DNA of 64,000 nt from Ziziphus jujuba. Lineage: Eukaryota > Streptophyta > Magnoliopsida > Rosales > Rhamnaceae. The notes under the pieces are model-generated. The model was not told where the DNA came from. It worked only from the letters and a program-made list of their open reading frames with translations, and did no database searches. The DNA lies in the NCBI RefSeq assembly GCF_031755915.1, contig NC_083390.1:13299001-13363000 (forward strand), given 5' to 3'. A program made the position numbers and the translations under genes. Positions 35,360 to 46,322 of this stretch are shown piece by piece; position 1 is the stretch's first letter; each line of letters begins with the position of its first letter.

Positions 35360-36926
35360 GTAACCTCATATGGAAAGACATCTTCATATTCCGACAAAAG
35401 AGATATAACAGAAATGGGAAAAATAGGATCATCAAGGCTTACCAAATAATTCAAATAACATTCTTTATATATCATTAAAAATAGTGGTTTCTTGCTCAAG
35501 AAAGCTTTCTTTATTTCACTTTGTTTTGCATAAAATTCCTCTATTTTCTTTCCCCTCTTTCTTCCAACTTGTGGGGCAGTTTGTTGTACGGAAGTATCCA
35601 TCCTTGATTTGACTTCATTAATTTCTCCCCTAAGCTCTTTTATTTATGCCTTCAATTTAGCCTTGAATTCCACCTTGGCTTCTCTATCATGTCACCAATT
35701 AGAATTTGCAAAAGTCTTGGTTCAAAATCTTTTTTTTATGCGATCTCTTCTAGGAAAATATTGGTATTAAAGCACAATAATATAAAAGATCCTCACAATT
35801 TCACTCCCTCGTGTGTTTCACTCAATTAAGTTCTCAACACTCGTATTTGCACACTAATTTTGGCTTTTGCCCTCTATTGAGCTCACACTCTCTCGCCTTT
35901 TTTCTTTCTTAGTTAAACCTATTGGTTCTTTGCAAACTAGATCCCAAATAATAATAATATGAAAATTGGGTCCAATTAACTTATTAATTGAATCGACCAA
36001 CTTAGGAAAACAAGAAACAACCAAAAAAAAAATAATAATAGAGCAACTACTTTTGGCCAATGAAAGAAATTGACCAAAAAACTTATACAAATTGACCGCA
36101 ATAAAAAATCTGGACATAACAAGAGATTTAGATAGCAGAAAGACAATTTAAGATGACAAAGGATCAACTAAACCAAAGAATCAGAGTAAGAAAATAATAC
36201 CTTAAATCGCCCTTAATTGTTTCTTTGAATCTTAAAGCTTAGTGCTTCTTTTTCTAGCCAAACCTAAATCACTCAATTTGCTATATAAATATATATCTTA
36301 AACAAAACCAGTAACAAGATCTCAAGAATCTTCACAATAGACTTCGACTTTCACCTTTTTTTAACTTTTTTAAACCACTTTTTTTTTTAGTATCACCAAA
36401 TATCAAGTAATTCACAGCAACAATATCACAAAATATCTATCTTAATCCATATAATTCTGCACAACTCACATATTACACCAATTGATAAAGTTTGATTCAA
36501 TTTGGTCCCACTAATGTATTTCGACAAGGATACAATATGATGCAATTTTTTTTATCAAGATAATACGATGATAATGCAAAATTAATGACTAGAATTTAAC
36601 TAGAAAATATCAAACAAAAACTAAATTCTTCAAAGAGAAAACTTGATGCAGTTTTGGCCAAAATTCAATATTCGGAAACGGCAAAGACACCTTAAAGTTT
36701 TAGACCCAAACAAAGTTTGATACTCAAGAAAACCTAAACAAGATTCATACTCAAATAAATTGTAATGCAAAATTTTTTCTTTTCATAATTTTTTTTTTTG
36801 GGTTGTCGATTATAATAATGAACTAACACAAATATATTAGAATGCAATCTAATCTAATACTAAATTGCAACAAAAAACATAAAAATTAAAATTAAAAGAT
36901 AATCAAATTAGAAAATTAGAAGCCTT
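35360..36926 (-). pseudogene. Inverted gypsy fragment: RT start, linker and leader, most of Gag missing
   Basis: On the minus strand the frame ending at the LTR junction encodes a linker and RT start (KKPLFLMIYKECYLN, then SEYEDVFPYEV) preceded by a Gag-N-terminus-like stretch to about 35700. The Gag domain, zinc knuckle and protease are absent, so an internal deletion joins the N-terminus to the linker. From about 35760 to 36926 it is leader; GAGTGTGAGCTCAATAG and GAGGGAGTGAAATTGTGAGGAT (minus strand) match the leaders of the plus-strand elements. Confidence 0.7.
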
Positions 36927-36938
36927 GCTCTAATACCA
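36927..36938 (-). promoter_or_regulatory. Primer binding site of the inverted gypsy fragment
   Basis: Minus strand TGGTATTAGAGC, three bases from the LTR end at 36942. Confidence 0.85.
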
Positions 36939-36941
36939 AAT

Positions 36942-37653
36942 TGATATGAGCCTAAGTAATCCAACCTAGATTCATACAAACTAATACTTGATCGTCTAAT
37001 TATTTATATTCCTACGGACTGAATGACGCCATAAAAGGGTTGTGGAATTACCCTATTGAAAACTCGAGGATTGAACTTTAATTCTTAAATTATAAAAGTT
37101 CAAAGGATAGTTGTTAGAGAACCAAAAGGTCCAACTCTTACAAGTATTAAATTTTACTAAAGATCAAAAGTTACTGTATTAGTGAAAGCAAAACCTTTTT
37201 ATAGGCAAAAATACATGCAAAAATAATAAGAAATTCATCCAAAACAATCCTTAAACTCAAAATCCTAAATTCCAACTTATGTACTCATTTAAATTTGGCT
37301 AGTTAACTCCTTTATAGTTTAAGAAAGTGACTAATTACATGACAGCTTTAGATTAGGAAACTAGTTAATTGTCCAACTAAAAATAATTAAAAACAAAATA
37401 AAATTTAAAAGTTTCCTAAAATCAAAATATGACTAAAATTGTAAAATTTGGTGATCAAGTAAGCCATGTTGGACAACCACTTAGATTCCATATGTCATGC
37501 AACTTGTCCAAGGCTGCCATGTCATCAAAGTGCGACATCATCATGCTCTTGAGAAATGATGAAATTGCCCCTAACATTGTCCTCCTTCATGCCTTCATAT
37601 CCACAACCTTTAATGCTTAATATTGTTGCCAATTTTGATTCTTCAGACGAGGA
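36942..37653 (-). repeat. Inverted LTR of the gypsy fragment (5' part lost)
   Basis: Plus strand TGATATGAGCC at 36942 is the LTR 3' end in inverted orientation. The LTR differs from families A and B but shares short stretches such as TGATGACATGGCA. Its far end is not clear; it seems to be replaced by the family B LTR near 37654. Confidence 0.6.
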
Positions 37654-38528
37654 TATGACTAGGAGCACCTCAAGATTGAGTCCAGAGCCACTTTAAATCT
37701 CTACGGGACCAATAACCAAGGCTAAAGCAAACAGATTTAAAGAAGCACTAAATGGTTTGATGCAGGAGGTGTTCACATCTCAAAGAAGCATGTTCATTAC
37801 TGATGATGAACCAAAATGGGTCCATATGATTAGGATAGAGGATGCCAACACGAAAGAGAGCTCAACTCATGGAATCCTATAACATGGTGATGTGGTAAGT
37901 TTTGATGACATGGATGGTGACGTGGCATCATATGGTGACATAGCACTTTTTCCACATGGAGGGTGATATGCACCTATATGGCATCCAACTAAGCTTGGCC
38001 GAATCTTATAATTAGGAAACATTAAATTTTTATTTATGTCTTGATTGGAATTTAGCATGTTGCCTATTTTACTTTTCCAATTTAGTTTTATTAGATTTTT
38101 AAATTACTTTCTTATTTTTGTTATAGTTGAATGGTCAAGGAATTAAAGGCCATTCAAATTAGGTTTCCTAAACCTAAATTTTGGCCGTAATTGTTTTTGG
38201 CAAATTTCAAAAAGCTTTGTAATTTATTTTACCTATTTAAAGGCACATAAGTAATGAATAAAAGTAGATTACAATTTTGGATTCAGGGTGAAAGTAATTC
38301 TCTTTGTTCTTTAAGAACCATATCGAACTTTTCAAGTTTTTCTTATGGAGTTCAAATCTGACTTATGAATAGGTTATTCTGTACCCTATTGTGGTATCTT
38401 CACCATACCAAGGTTCTTACCTTCGAATATAGGTAAAGGGTCGAGGTCTTCCATTGATAATTTGTAATTAGATGATCCAAATCATTCTTTATTAAGGGTT
38501 AAAAGGCAAGTGACACTATATTATATCA
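37654..38528 (+). repeat. Family B LTR, 5' copy
   Basis: Matches the LTR at 43071-44046 (for example ATCTCTACGGGACCAATAACCAAGGC). Ends TTATATCA, followed by a mutated primer site. Its first bases are eroded, so the start is approximate. It holds one copy of the AAATTAGGTTTCCTAAACCTAA unit that is multiplied in the other copy. Confidence 0.75.
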
Positions 38529-38531
38529 GTT

Positions 38532-38543
38532 TGGTATTATAGC
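38532..38543 (+). promoter_or_regulatory. Mutated primer binding site, family B element
   Basis: TGGTATTATAGC, two changes from the standard site, three bases after the LTR. Confidence 0.75.
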
Positions 38544-38975
38544 CAGTTTCTAATTACAGGTTTGTTATATCTATTTATTTTTTCTTTTTTCGTTTGTTTT
38601 CATTGTTTTTCTTTGTTTTTTGCGATTTTTAGCATTAGGTTAGAAATTGCATCTTTGATTTCCTTGGTTGTTCTTATCCGTTTGGTTTCTACATTTTTCT
38701 TTGCGTCCTTTTTTGTTCTTCATTTATCCAATCAGATCTTACAAAAAAAAAATATTTCCTTGTTGTTCAAACTGATCGGACATAATTTAAAAAAAATTTA
38801 ATTGTTAGCCCATTTTTCTAACCCTTGTGGTTAACGGCTTAGTCTGGTTTTCGTTGAAGGTTGATGCGATTGGTATTGCTGTTTGTTTGATAAGTTCGTT
38901 CTTGTTGTTTGAACATAAAACAAAAAAAAAATTGGTTATTATGGTTTGTGGCATTGAATTATTAAGATTTAAACA
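38544..38975 (+). other. Leader fragment of the family B element
   Basis: AT-rich, T-rich sequence resembling a retrotransposon leader (TTTTTAGCATTAGGTTAG also occurs in the family A leaders). No gene. Ends where a family A LTR begins. Confidence 0.55.
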
Positions 38976-39537
38976 TGATGAGAATCCACCCGAACCCATA
39001 CAACCGACTACCCTCTGGGTGCTTATCCAATATAAATGAAGACTGGGCTAATCACTAGAGCACAAGCCAAAAGATTTAAAGACAACCTAGCCAGATTCAT
39101 ACAAGGAGTTATCAATTCTCAAAAGGGATTATCCATATCCAAAGATTCAAGACCCGTTTTATGCATTCAAATGGTGAAGGCCGATACGGACCATGGTAGC
39201 TGTTTTAGTGCAAATAAGGACTTTGGTAGCATGGAATCAGTTCAGCACTTGTTGAATTAACTTAATACCATTAAGAGTTCATGCAAACAATTCAAGGTAG
39301 AAGAATAAGCAATCAAAGAAGCCATTTGCACATAGGAGGATTTCCTAGCCGAAATTACTGTTTTTGTTGGTGGCTTTATTGTATTTTGCTGATTAAGCAT
39401 TTTCTCTTTGTTCCAATCAATGGAAACATATGGGGAGTCATAAATAATCTTATTGGGCATCCTACATGGCACATTAGATAAGATTTGGAGCCTTTACAAG
39501 CTGAAATTACTCAAAGTTAGCTTAGTAGTCAAACTAG
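38976..39537 (+). repeat. Family A LTR, 3'-truncated (562 bp)
   Basis: Starts TGATGAGAATCCACCC and runs to CAAACTAG, where the next family A LTR begins. Its first part keeps an open coding frame (39036-39260) equivalent to the integrase tail: ITRAQAKRFKDNLARFIQGVINSQ and on to SMESVQHLLN. Confidence 0.8.
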
Positions 39538-40672
39538 TGATGAGAATCCATCCGAACCCGCACAACTGACAACCTGCTGAGGTGCTGACTCGATACAAAT
39601 AAAGACCAGACCAATTACTAGAGCTCAAGCCAAGAGATTTAAGGATAACCTGGCTGCCTTTATACAGGGAGTAATTAATTCTCAAAATGGCTTGACAATA
39701 CCCGAAGATACAAAGTCCATTTTAAGCATCAGAGTTGTGGGGGCCGATACGAATCCAGGTAGCTGTTTTCGTGCAAATATGGACTACGGACAGCAAGAAA
39801 TGGTTCCAACATTTCATAGATTCAATGAATATATTTAAGATATCATGGAATCATGTCAAGGAATAACCAAAGGCAAACAATAAGGGGTTGTGTCCACTGG
39901 GGGAAGACATGGCCAATTTTGCTGTATTGTTTGCTGACTTTACTATATTTTGCTGAGTTGACATTTTCTCATTGTTCCAATCAAAGGAAACGTGTGGAAC
40001 ACAATGATCATCCTATTTGGCATCCTACAAGGTGTATGGAAGATGGTTTGGAGCTTAAATTAGTCAAAGATTGGTTAAAGACAGCTTAGATAAAAAGATA
40101 GTCAATTAGTTTCCTAATTTGATTTTGATTTTTTGTTTTAGAAAATCAGTCTTTATTTGGCTTTAATTTATTTATTTTCTGGACAAATCAACTTAGGGCA
40201 GTTTTTATTTTATTATTTTCATTGTAAATTAATTAATTCCTAATTCCAAAATAAAGGAATTAATTAATCAAATTTAGTTTAGGAAAGAGTAAGAAATTCG
40301 ACCAACAAGTTTCCTAATCACTTTGGTGGTCGATTTTTGTCTTAGCTTTTAGAGTTTATTATTTCCTGACTCTAGCCTATTTAAGGGCTTATTTTTTAGG
40401 AAGAACGTACCTTTAATAATACTTAAAAAATTAATTGTGAGATAGAATTCTCTTTGTTCTCTTTGAACACCTAAAACACCATTAGAGAGTGAGTGTTTTA
40501 GTTTTGACTTGTCACTAGGACTTCCATAACCTATTGTGGCATCTTCATTATTGCAAGATTTCTAATCACAGGTTGGTTAGGGTTTAAGGGTTTTCCATAA
40601 TAACTTGAGCTAAATTGAGATCCAGGCTAATATAATATGAGTTTAGGTACGAGTCGACCTAGGTTCGTATCA
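39538..40672 (+). repeat. Family A LTR, full length (1135 bp)
   Basis: TGATGAGAATCC to TTCGTATCA, with hairpin (near 40228), TTAAGGGCTT promoter region and CACCTAAAACACCATTAG. Followed by a primer site. Confidence 0.88.
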
Positions 40673-40674
40673 TT

Positions 40675-40686
40675 TAGTATCAGAGC
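40675..40686 (+). promoter_or_regulatory. Mutated primer binding site
   Basis: TAGTATCAGAGC, one change, two bases after the LTR end. Only about 135 bp of leader follow before the sequence jumps into RT. Confidence 0.8.
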
Positions 40687-40822
40687 CAAATTTTCTTTAG
40701 GCAAATTTATTTTCTTTATTTGTTTTTATGTTATTCTACAATTTTAAATTTAGGTTAAAGTTGTTTCATACTCCTACACATTCTATATCTAAAATAAAAA
40801 ATAAAAAAATTCATTCATAGTT

Positions 40823-41322
40823 TAAATTAGAATGAAAGAGGGGGATGAATGGAGAACCGCATTGAAGAATAAGTATGGATTGTATGAATGGTTAGTGATG
40901 CCTTTTGGTTTAACTAATGAACCTAGTACTTTCATGAGATTAATGAATCATGTCATGCATCCATTCATTGGAAAATTTGTGGTTGTTTATTTTGATGTTA
41001 TTCTTGTATATAGTAGGCATCTAGATGAGCATGTAGAACATCTTATGCAAGTTTTAAAAATTCTTAAGAAGGAAAGGTTGTTTGCCAACTTGAAAAAGTG
41101 TGATTTTTGCAAAACGGAACTTTTTTTTCTAGGATTTGTTGTAAGTGCTACAGGAATTAAAGTAGATCAATCCAAGGTGAAAGCAATCCAAGAAGAAAGA
41201 CCCATAGCCTACTTTAGTGAGAAATTATGCACTAAACTACCCGACAGCATTATGTATGCTTTGGTGAGAGCTTTGGAAACATGGCAGCATTATTTATTGC
41301 CAAAAGAATTTAGGATTCTCGA
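40823..41322 (+). pseudogene. RT and RNase H fragment, internally deleted
   Basis: Begins in mid RT ([31 protein letters not shown]). The catalytic motif reads YFDV instead of YFDD (40988-40999), so the second aspartate is lost. After [13 protein letters not shown] it jumps to RNase H ([24 protein letters not shown]), losing the RT connection. Gag, protease and the RT N-terminus are missing. The leader-RT join falls on a short AAATTAG shared by both sides. Confidence 0.8.
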
Positions 41323-42022
41323 GCTCTCAGACACAGCACCTTCGAAGGTTCTCCTTCAAACTTTCAGTGTACCTTTACTTTTACCACTCTATTGTGCAAA
41401 AAGCAAGAAAAATATTTTTCTTTCTACTTTTTCCAGAAAGCCAACATGGATGTGAGAGATCGTGTTTCAAGAGATAGTTTTTTTTTTTGTTTTTCCTTTT
41501 CCTTGCAAAAATCAATCCAATCAAAACCCCAAAACAACAAAGACTTTAATTGCGATAAAAGCCCAATTAATGAAAAATATGGCAAATCATTCAAATTTCC
41601 TTAAAAACGTTACAATCCCCCACATGAATGATTTGACAACCATGAACCATGCTAGACTCTGGCAGTAAAGCTCTGCAGTTGGAACCTGTATAGAATAGGT
41701 AGATGTTACTTTTTGAACCTTCCCTTATGAGACTATATCTTCTTTACTGACTAATGGTAGATGCGATATCTTTGAACCGTTTCGTTGTTTATGTAAATGA
41801 CAACATAATTCACATAGATTCCTTCCTGATACACTATAGTTCTCACTGTTGTGTTCATTTTAGCCTTGAACACCTGCCTGGTTCTATAAAAGTTTTTAAA
41901 GAATTGAGCCCTTAGCAATTCTCCTTTGAAGCGGTCACTCTTCTCTCTCACATAGGTGATTTCTATTTCTGATATGATCAGCATAACTATCCATTGATTA
42001 CCATACAAACACTTTATGTGAT
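41323..42022 (-). repeat. Probable copia-type 3' end and LTR fragment, inverted
   Basis: Interrupts the RNase H-integrase region. On the minus strand a purine tract GTGGGGGAT (41615-41623) is followed by TGTAACG, the pattern of a copia polypurine tract and LTR start. LTR sequence would run from 41614 down to 41323, and 3' untranslated internal sequence from 42022 to 41624. No target duplication found; the ends are approximate. Confidence 0.4.
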
Positions 42023-43070
42023 TTACTTGTTAAAGAATCTCATGGTGGGGGATTAATGGGACACTTTGGAATAACTAAAACCTTAGCTGTAGTACAAGAA
42101 CATTTCTATTGGCCATATATAAAAAGAGATGTAGAAAGAATTTGCGCTAGATGCATTAAATGTAAGCAATCTAAATCTCGACTGCAACCATATGGGTTGT
42201 ACATGCCAGTTCCAATACCTAACCACCCTCGGGTAGATATTTCTATGGACTTTGTTTTAGGGTTGCCTAGAACAAGGAATGCTACGAATTCAATTTTGGT
42301 GGTTGTGGAAAGGTTCTCTAAAATGGCAAATTTCATTGAATGTCATAAAATCGATGCTACATCTCATATTGCTTATTTGTTCTTTAAAGAAATTGTTAGG
42401 TTGCATGGAATGCCTAGAACAATTGTGTCTGATAGAGATGCGAAATTCTTGAGCTACTTTTGGAAAACATTGTGGGCTAAGTTGGGTTTTTTCTACTACT
42501 TGTCATCCACAAACCGATGGACAAACAGAGGTAGTAAATAGAACTTTGTCTACTTTGTTGTACGCTTTGATAAGTAAGAATATCAAAACTTGGAAAGAAT
42601 GTTTACCTCATGTTGAATTTACTTACAATAGATTTGTATATTTAGCCACTAAATTTTCACCTTTTGAAATTGTATATGGTTTTAATCCTTTGAATGAGCG
42701 TGCTAATTTGGATGGGAAAAAGAAAGCTGATTTTGTTAGGCAACTACATGAGAAGGCTAAAGCTAACATTGAGAGGAGAACCAAACAATACATGAAGCAA
42801 GCAAACAAAGGGTGCCAACAAGTTATTTTTTAGCCTAAAGATTTGATTTGGTTGCGTTTGAGAAAGGAAAGATTTTTGGCACAATAAAAGTCTAAACTCA
42901 TGCCACGTGGAGATGGTCCATTTTAAATATTGGAGAGACTTAATGACAATGCTTACAAATTAGATCTTCCAAGTGAGTATAATGTCAGTGCTACCTTTAA
43001 TGTCATTGATTTATCTCTTTTTTTGTGCAGGAGATGATTTAAGGACAAATCCTTTTCAAAAGGAGGGGAA
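42023..43070 (+). pseudogene. Integrase fragment and C-terminal tail before the family B LTR
   Basis: From [17 protein letters not shown] through the zinc region ([24 protein letters not shown]) and the core ([23 protein letters not shown] near 42428). A frame change near 42492 separates the last stretch ([40 protein letters not shown]). The C-terminal region ([22 protein letters not shown]) follows in broken frames. CAAAAGGAGGGGAA (43057-43070) is the purine tract of the family B LTR. Confidence 0.8.
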
Positions 43071-44046
43071 TGATGACAACATGACCAGAAGCACCCCACG
43101 ATGGAGTACAAAGCCACTTCAAATCTCTACGGGACCAATAACCAAGGCAAAAGAAAAGAGGTTTAAAAAAGGACTAAATGGTTTAATCCAGGAGGTGTTC
43201 ACATCTTAAGGAAGGAGGTTCATTATTGAAGATGAACCAAAATTGATCCATATGATTGGAATGGTGGATGCCAACATGAAAGAGAGCATAACGCAAGGAA
43301 TTCTACAACATGGTGATGCGGCAAGTTTTGATGACATGGATGGTGATGTGGCATCCTATGGTGACATGACATTTTTACCACATGGAGGGTGATATGTAGG
43401 CACATGGCTTCCAACTAAGCGTAGCCAAATTTTATTATTAGAAAAACATTAAATTTTTATTTTTGTCTTGATTGGATTTTGGCATGTTGCCTATTTACTT
43501 TCCTAATTTAGTTTTTACTTGGTTTTTAAATTACTTTCCTAATTTTATTAGAGTTGAATTGGTTAAATAATGAAAAGCCATTCAAATTAGAAAACTAGGA
43601 GCCAAATTAGGTTTTCTAAACCTAACCACATTAGGTTTCCTAAACCTAACCACATTACATTTCCTAAACCTAACCAAATTAGGTTTCCTACACCTAATTT
43701 TTATCCATCATATTTTTACAAATTTAGGAAAGCTTTGTAATTTATTTTGCCTATATAAAGGCACAAAAGTCAGGAATAAAAATTAGATTATAATTTTGAT
43801 TTAAAGTGAGAGTGATTCTCTTGGCTCCCTAAGAACTATATCGAACTTTTTAAGCATTGCTTGTGGAGTTCAAAGTTGACTTATCAATAGGTTATTCCGC
43901 ACCCTATTGTGGCATTTTCACCATATCAAGGTTTTTACCTAAAATATAGATAAAGGGTCGAGGTCTTCCATTAATAATTTCTAATTAGATGGTCCAAATC
44001 AATCACTGTTACAGGTTTAGAGGCAAGTTGCCCTAGGTTCATATCA
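43071..44046 (+). repeat. Family B LTR, 3' copy (976 bp)
   Basis: Starts TGATGACAACATGACC after the purine tract and ends TTCATATCA. The first ~130 bp carry on a coding frame with GPITKAKEKRFKKGLNGLIQEVF, the counterpart of the family A tail motif. It contains a 24-bp tandem repeat at 43606-43700 and a TATA-like CTATATAAAGGC near 43750. Confidence 0.85.
43606..43700 (+). repeat. 24-bp tandem repeat, about four units, in the family B LTR
   Basis: Units start at 43606, 43630, 43654 and 43678, each built on ATTAGGTTTCCTAAACCTAA, itself an inverted repeat (TTAGGTTT/AAACCTAA). The LTR at 37654 has a single unit. Confidence 0.9.
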
Positions 44047-45109
44047 TCTTTCTATCACTGTTTCATCATAAGTATGGGTAGAGGATTAACCCCCATAGTG
44101 ATCCATATTAGTCTTTACAATTGTGCTGTTCCATTTAACCTAGATCTTAGGATCTTTAGTCAATTAGGTTGGGTTTCCATTGTATCCACTCTACTCATGG
44201 GCTTTAATCCCATTTCCCTCGATGATTTCTCAACTAATTCTCTATTTAACCCTTTGGTTAGCAGATCCACTATGTTATCTTTCGACTTTACATAGTCTAT
44301 TGAAATAACTCCAGTTAAGATTAACTATCTAATGGAATTGTGTCTACAACAAATGTGTCTAGACTGTTCATTATACATTACATTTTGTGCCCTGCGAATC
44401 GCAAATTAACTATCATAATATATACTTTTATTGGCATAGGTTTAGGCAACCTTGGAATGTCCTAAAAAATTTGGCCTTGTCATTTTACCACTTCATGATA
44501 TTCATCTAATACGATGAACTTCGATTCCATCGTGGATCGAGTATCACAGTCTGTTTCTAGGACTTCCATATACGGCTACACTCGCTAATGTAAATACAAA
44601 GCCACTAGTGGATTTTCAATCCTGGATATTTGATATCCAGTTAGCATCACTGTATCCTTGTAATACATTAGGATATCTTGTATAGTGCAGTTCCTACTCA
44701 TGAGTCTATCGTAAGTATCTTAATACTTTAATGAGTCCTTTCCAATGATCATCATTTGGATTATTCGTGTATCTACTCAGTTTACTTATAGCATAGGCTA
44801 TGTCTGGTATTGTACAATTCATTAAATACATTAGACTTCAAATCACCCTTGCGTATTCCACCTGAGATACACTCTATCCTTTATTCTTAGATAAGTGTAA
44901 ACTCATATCTATGGATGTTCTGGCTATACTGGTATCATCTTTACTAAAATTAGCTAGTATTTTATTAACATAATGCATTTGACTAAGAATGATTCCATTC
45001 AAAGTCCTCGTGATTTTCATTCCTAAAATCACATTAGTAAGCCCCATATCTTTCATGGCAAAGCTATATTTTAACATAGCTTTCATAGTTCGGACCATAT
45101 TGTTGTCAC
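44047..45109 (-). pseudogene. Inverted copia RT C-terminal part and RNase H, degraded
   Basis: On the minus strand, from MVRTMKAMLKYSFAMKDMGLTNVILGMKI (starting near 45098) through LSQMHYVNKILANF. RNase H follows with multiple stops: a STMESKF.VLDEY-like stretch near 44530 and the C-terminal DYVKSKDNIVDLLTKGLN near 44270-44220. It joins the fragment at 46323-47262 once the hAT-like insertion is removed. It is a different copia family from the elements at 24614 and 47338. Confidence 0.78.
45102..45109. repeat. 8-bp target-site duplication, left (GTTGTCAC)
   Basis: Identical to 46315-46322. The copia RT frame is continuous when the DNA between and one copy are taken out. Confidence 0.85.
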
Positions 45110-46314
45110 CAGGGAAGCAAAAATCGTCGAGACGGTGGAAATGTCAGCGACAGTTTCCGTTGTCGACCCTGTCTGACACCGACAGGGGGGGGGGGGAAGA
45201 AGTTTCTTGCACGCGTGTCGTCGATTTGTCGTCGGAATCGATGGAAGTCGACGAAATCGTCCATTATCGGTGAAAATTTCAGGTTTTGGGTGGATAAGAT
45301 GGAAAGATCGGCCGGTTGTCGACAGGAAAAGGTGGAAATTTCTAGGATATGTCAACCGGACTGGTTGGGTGTGTTTGTGTTGATTTGTGTGTGTGTGTTT
45401 GGTTTGTGGTAATCGGTCAGAGAAAAACTGAAGGGGGAAAAGATGGGGATACACAGAGAGAAGAGAAGAGAAGAGAAGAGAAAAGAGAGGGCCAAATTTG
45501 GAAATTTTGGTTTTTTTTGTTTTTGGTTGTTAACTGATCTGGCACACAAAAGAGAGGGAGGAAGAAGACGAAGGGAAGAGAGGAAGAAGAAGAAAGGATA
45601 AGAAAGAAATCTTTCTTCCACGTGGGGGAAGGGAAAGAGAAAGAAGAAAAGAAAAAAAGATAAGAAAGAAATCTTTTTTTCACGTGGGGGAAGGGAAAGA
45701 GAAAGAAGAAAAGAAAAAAAGATAAGAAAGAAATCTTTCTTTCACGTGGGGGAAGGAAAGAGAAAGAATAAAATAAAAGAATAAATAAAAATCTATGTGA
45801 TGGTGATTTGTCGTGGTGGTATGAAAAAGTGAGAAGCAACTAATTCAATTATATTCTTAGCTTTTACCTCATCTAATTCATGTTATTGCTTTTAGTTATC
45901 ATTTTTAATATGCTTGATTTTTACTATGATAATATTTTAATATACATCTTTTTATTTTTTTATTTTAGTGTTTAATTTAATTTTATTTATTTTTTTAATA
46001 AATTTAATTTTATCTATTTAAAAATAAATAAATAATATTGTTAGTTTTTTTGTTATATAATATATAAGATTTTAGTATATATATTTAATTGGATGAGTAT
46101 TTTATTATATTTTATTATTATTGTACTCTAATTATTGAATTTTTATATTATTTTATTATATTAATTATTTTATATCTCAAAATTTGTATTTTAAATTAAA
46201 AATTTACAGTTTCCATAATCTTATCGATATTTCCATCGATATCGATATTTCCATCGATATTTCTGTAAATTCATACCTTCGATATTTTCATCGACATCGA
46301 TATTTTCTTCACTG
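45110..46314. mobile_element. hAT-like non-autonomous DNA transposon (1205 bp)
   Basis: Ends CAGGGAAGCAAAAATCG on the left and, inverted, CAGTGAAGAAAATATCG on the right: imperfect terminal inverted repeats starting CAG. With the 8-bp duplication this is the hAT pattern. The right subterminal region (46222-46305) holds repeated CGATAT motifs, as expected for transposase-binding sites. Inside are a G12 run (45185-45196), a relatively GC-rich stretch (45110-45370), a purine-rich block with GAGAA repeats, and three 62-bp repeats. Open frames inside are low-complexity and do not resemble a transposase, so the element would need one in trans. Confidence 0.78.
45597..45782 (+). repeat. Three 62-bp tandem repeats with CACGTG
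   Basis: Units start GATAAGAAAGAAATC at 45597, 45659 and 45721. Each carries the palindromic G-box core CACGTG followed by a G run and a purine-rich tail; the third unit is slightly diverged. Confidence 0.9.
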
Positions 46315-46322
46315 GTTGTCAC
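46315..46322. repeat. 8-bp target-site duplication, right (GTTGTCAC)
   Basis: Pair of 45102-45109. Confidence 0.85.

Noticed and set aside
41392..42008. Open frames in the 41323-42022 insert, including an 85-codon minus-strand one
   Set aside because: No recognised domain. The purine tract and LTR-like start indicate non-coding retrotransposon 3' sequence.
45083..45839. Minus-strand open frames in the purine-rich part of the hAT-like element as genes
   Set aside because: They are Ser/Phe/Leu/Pro low-complexity translations of GA-rich DNA, overlapping in two frames, with no domain.
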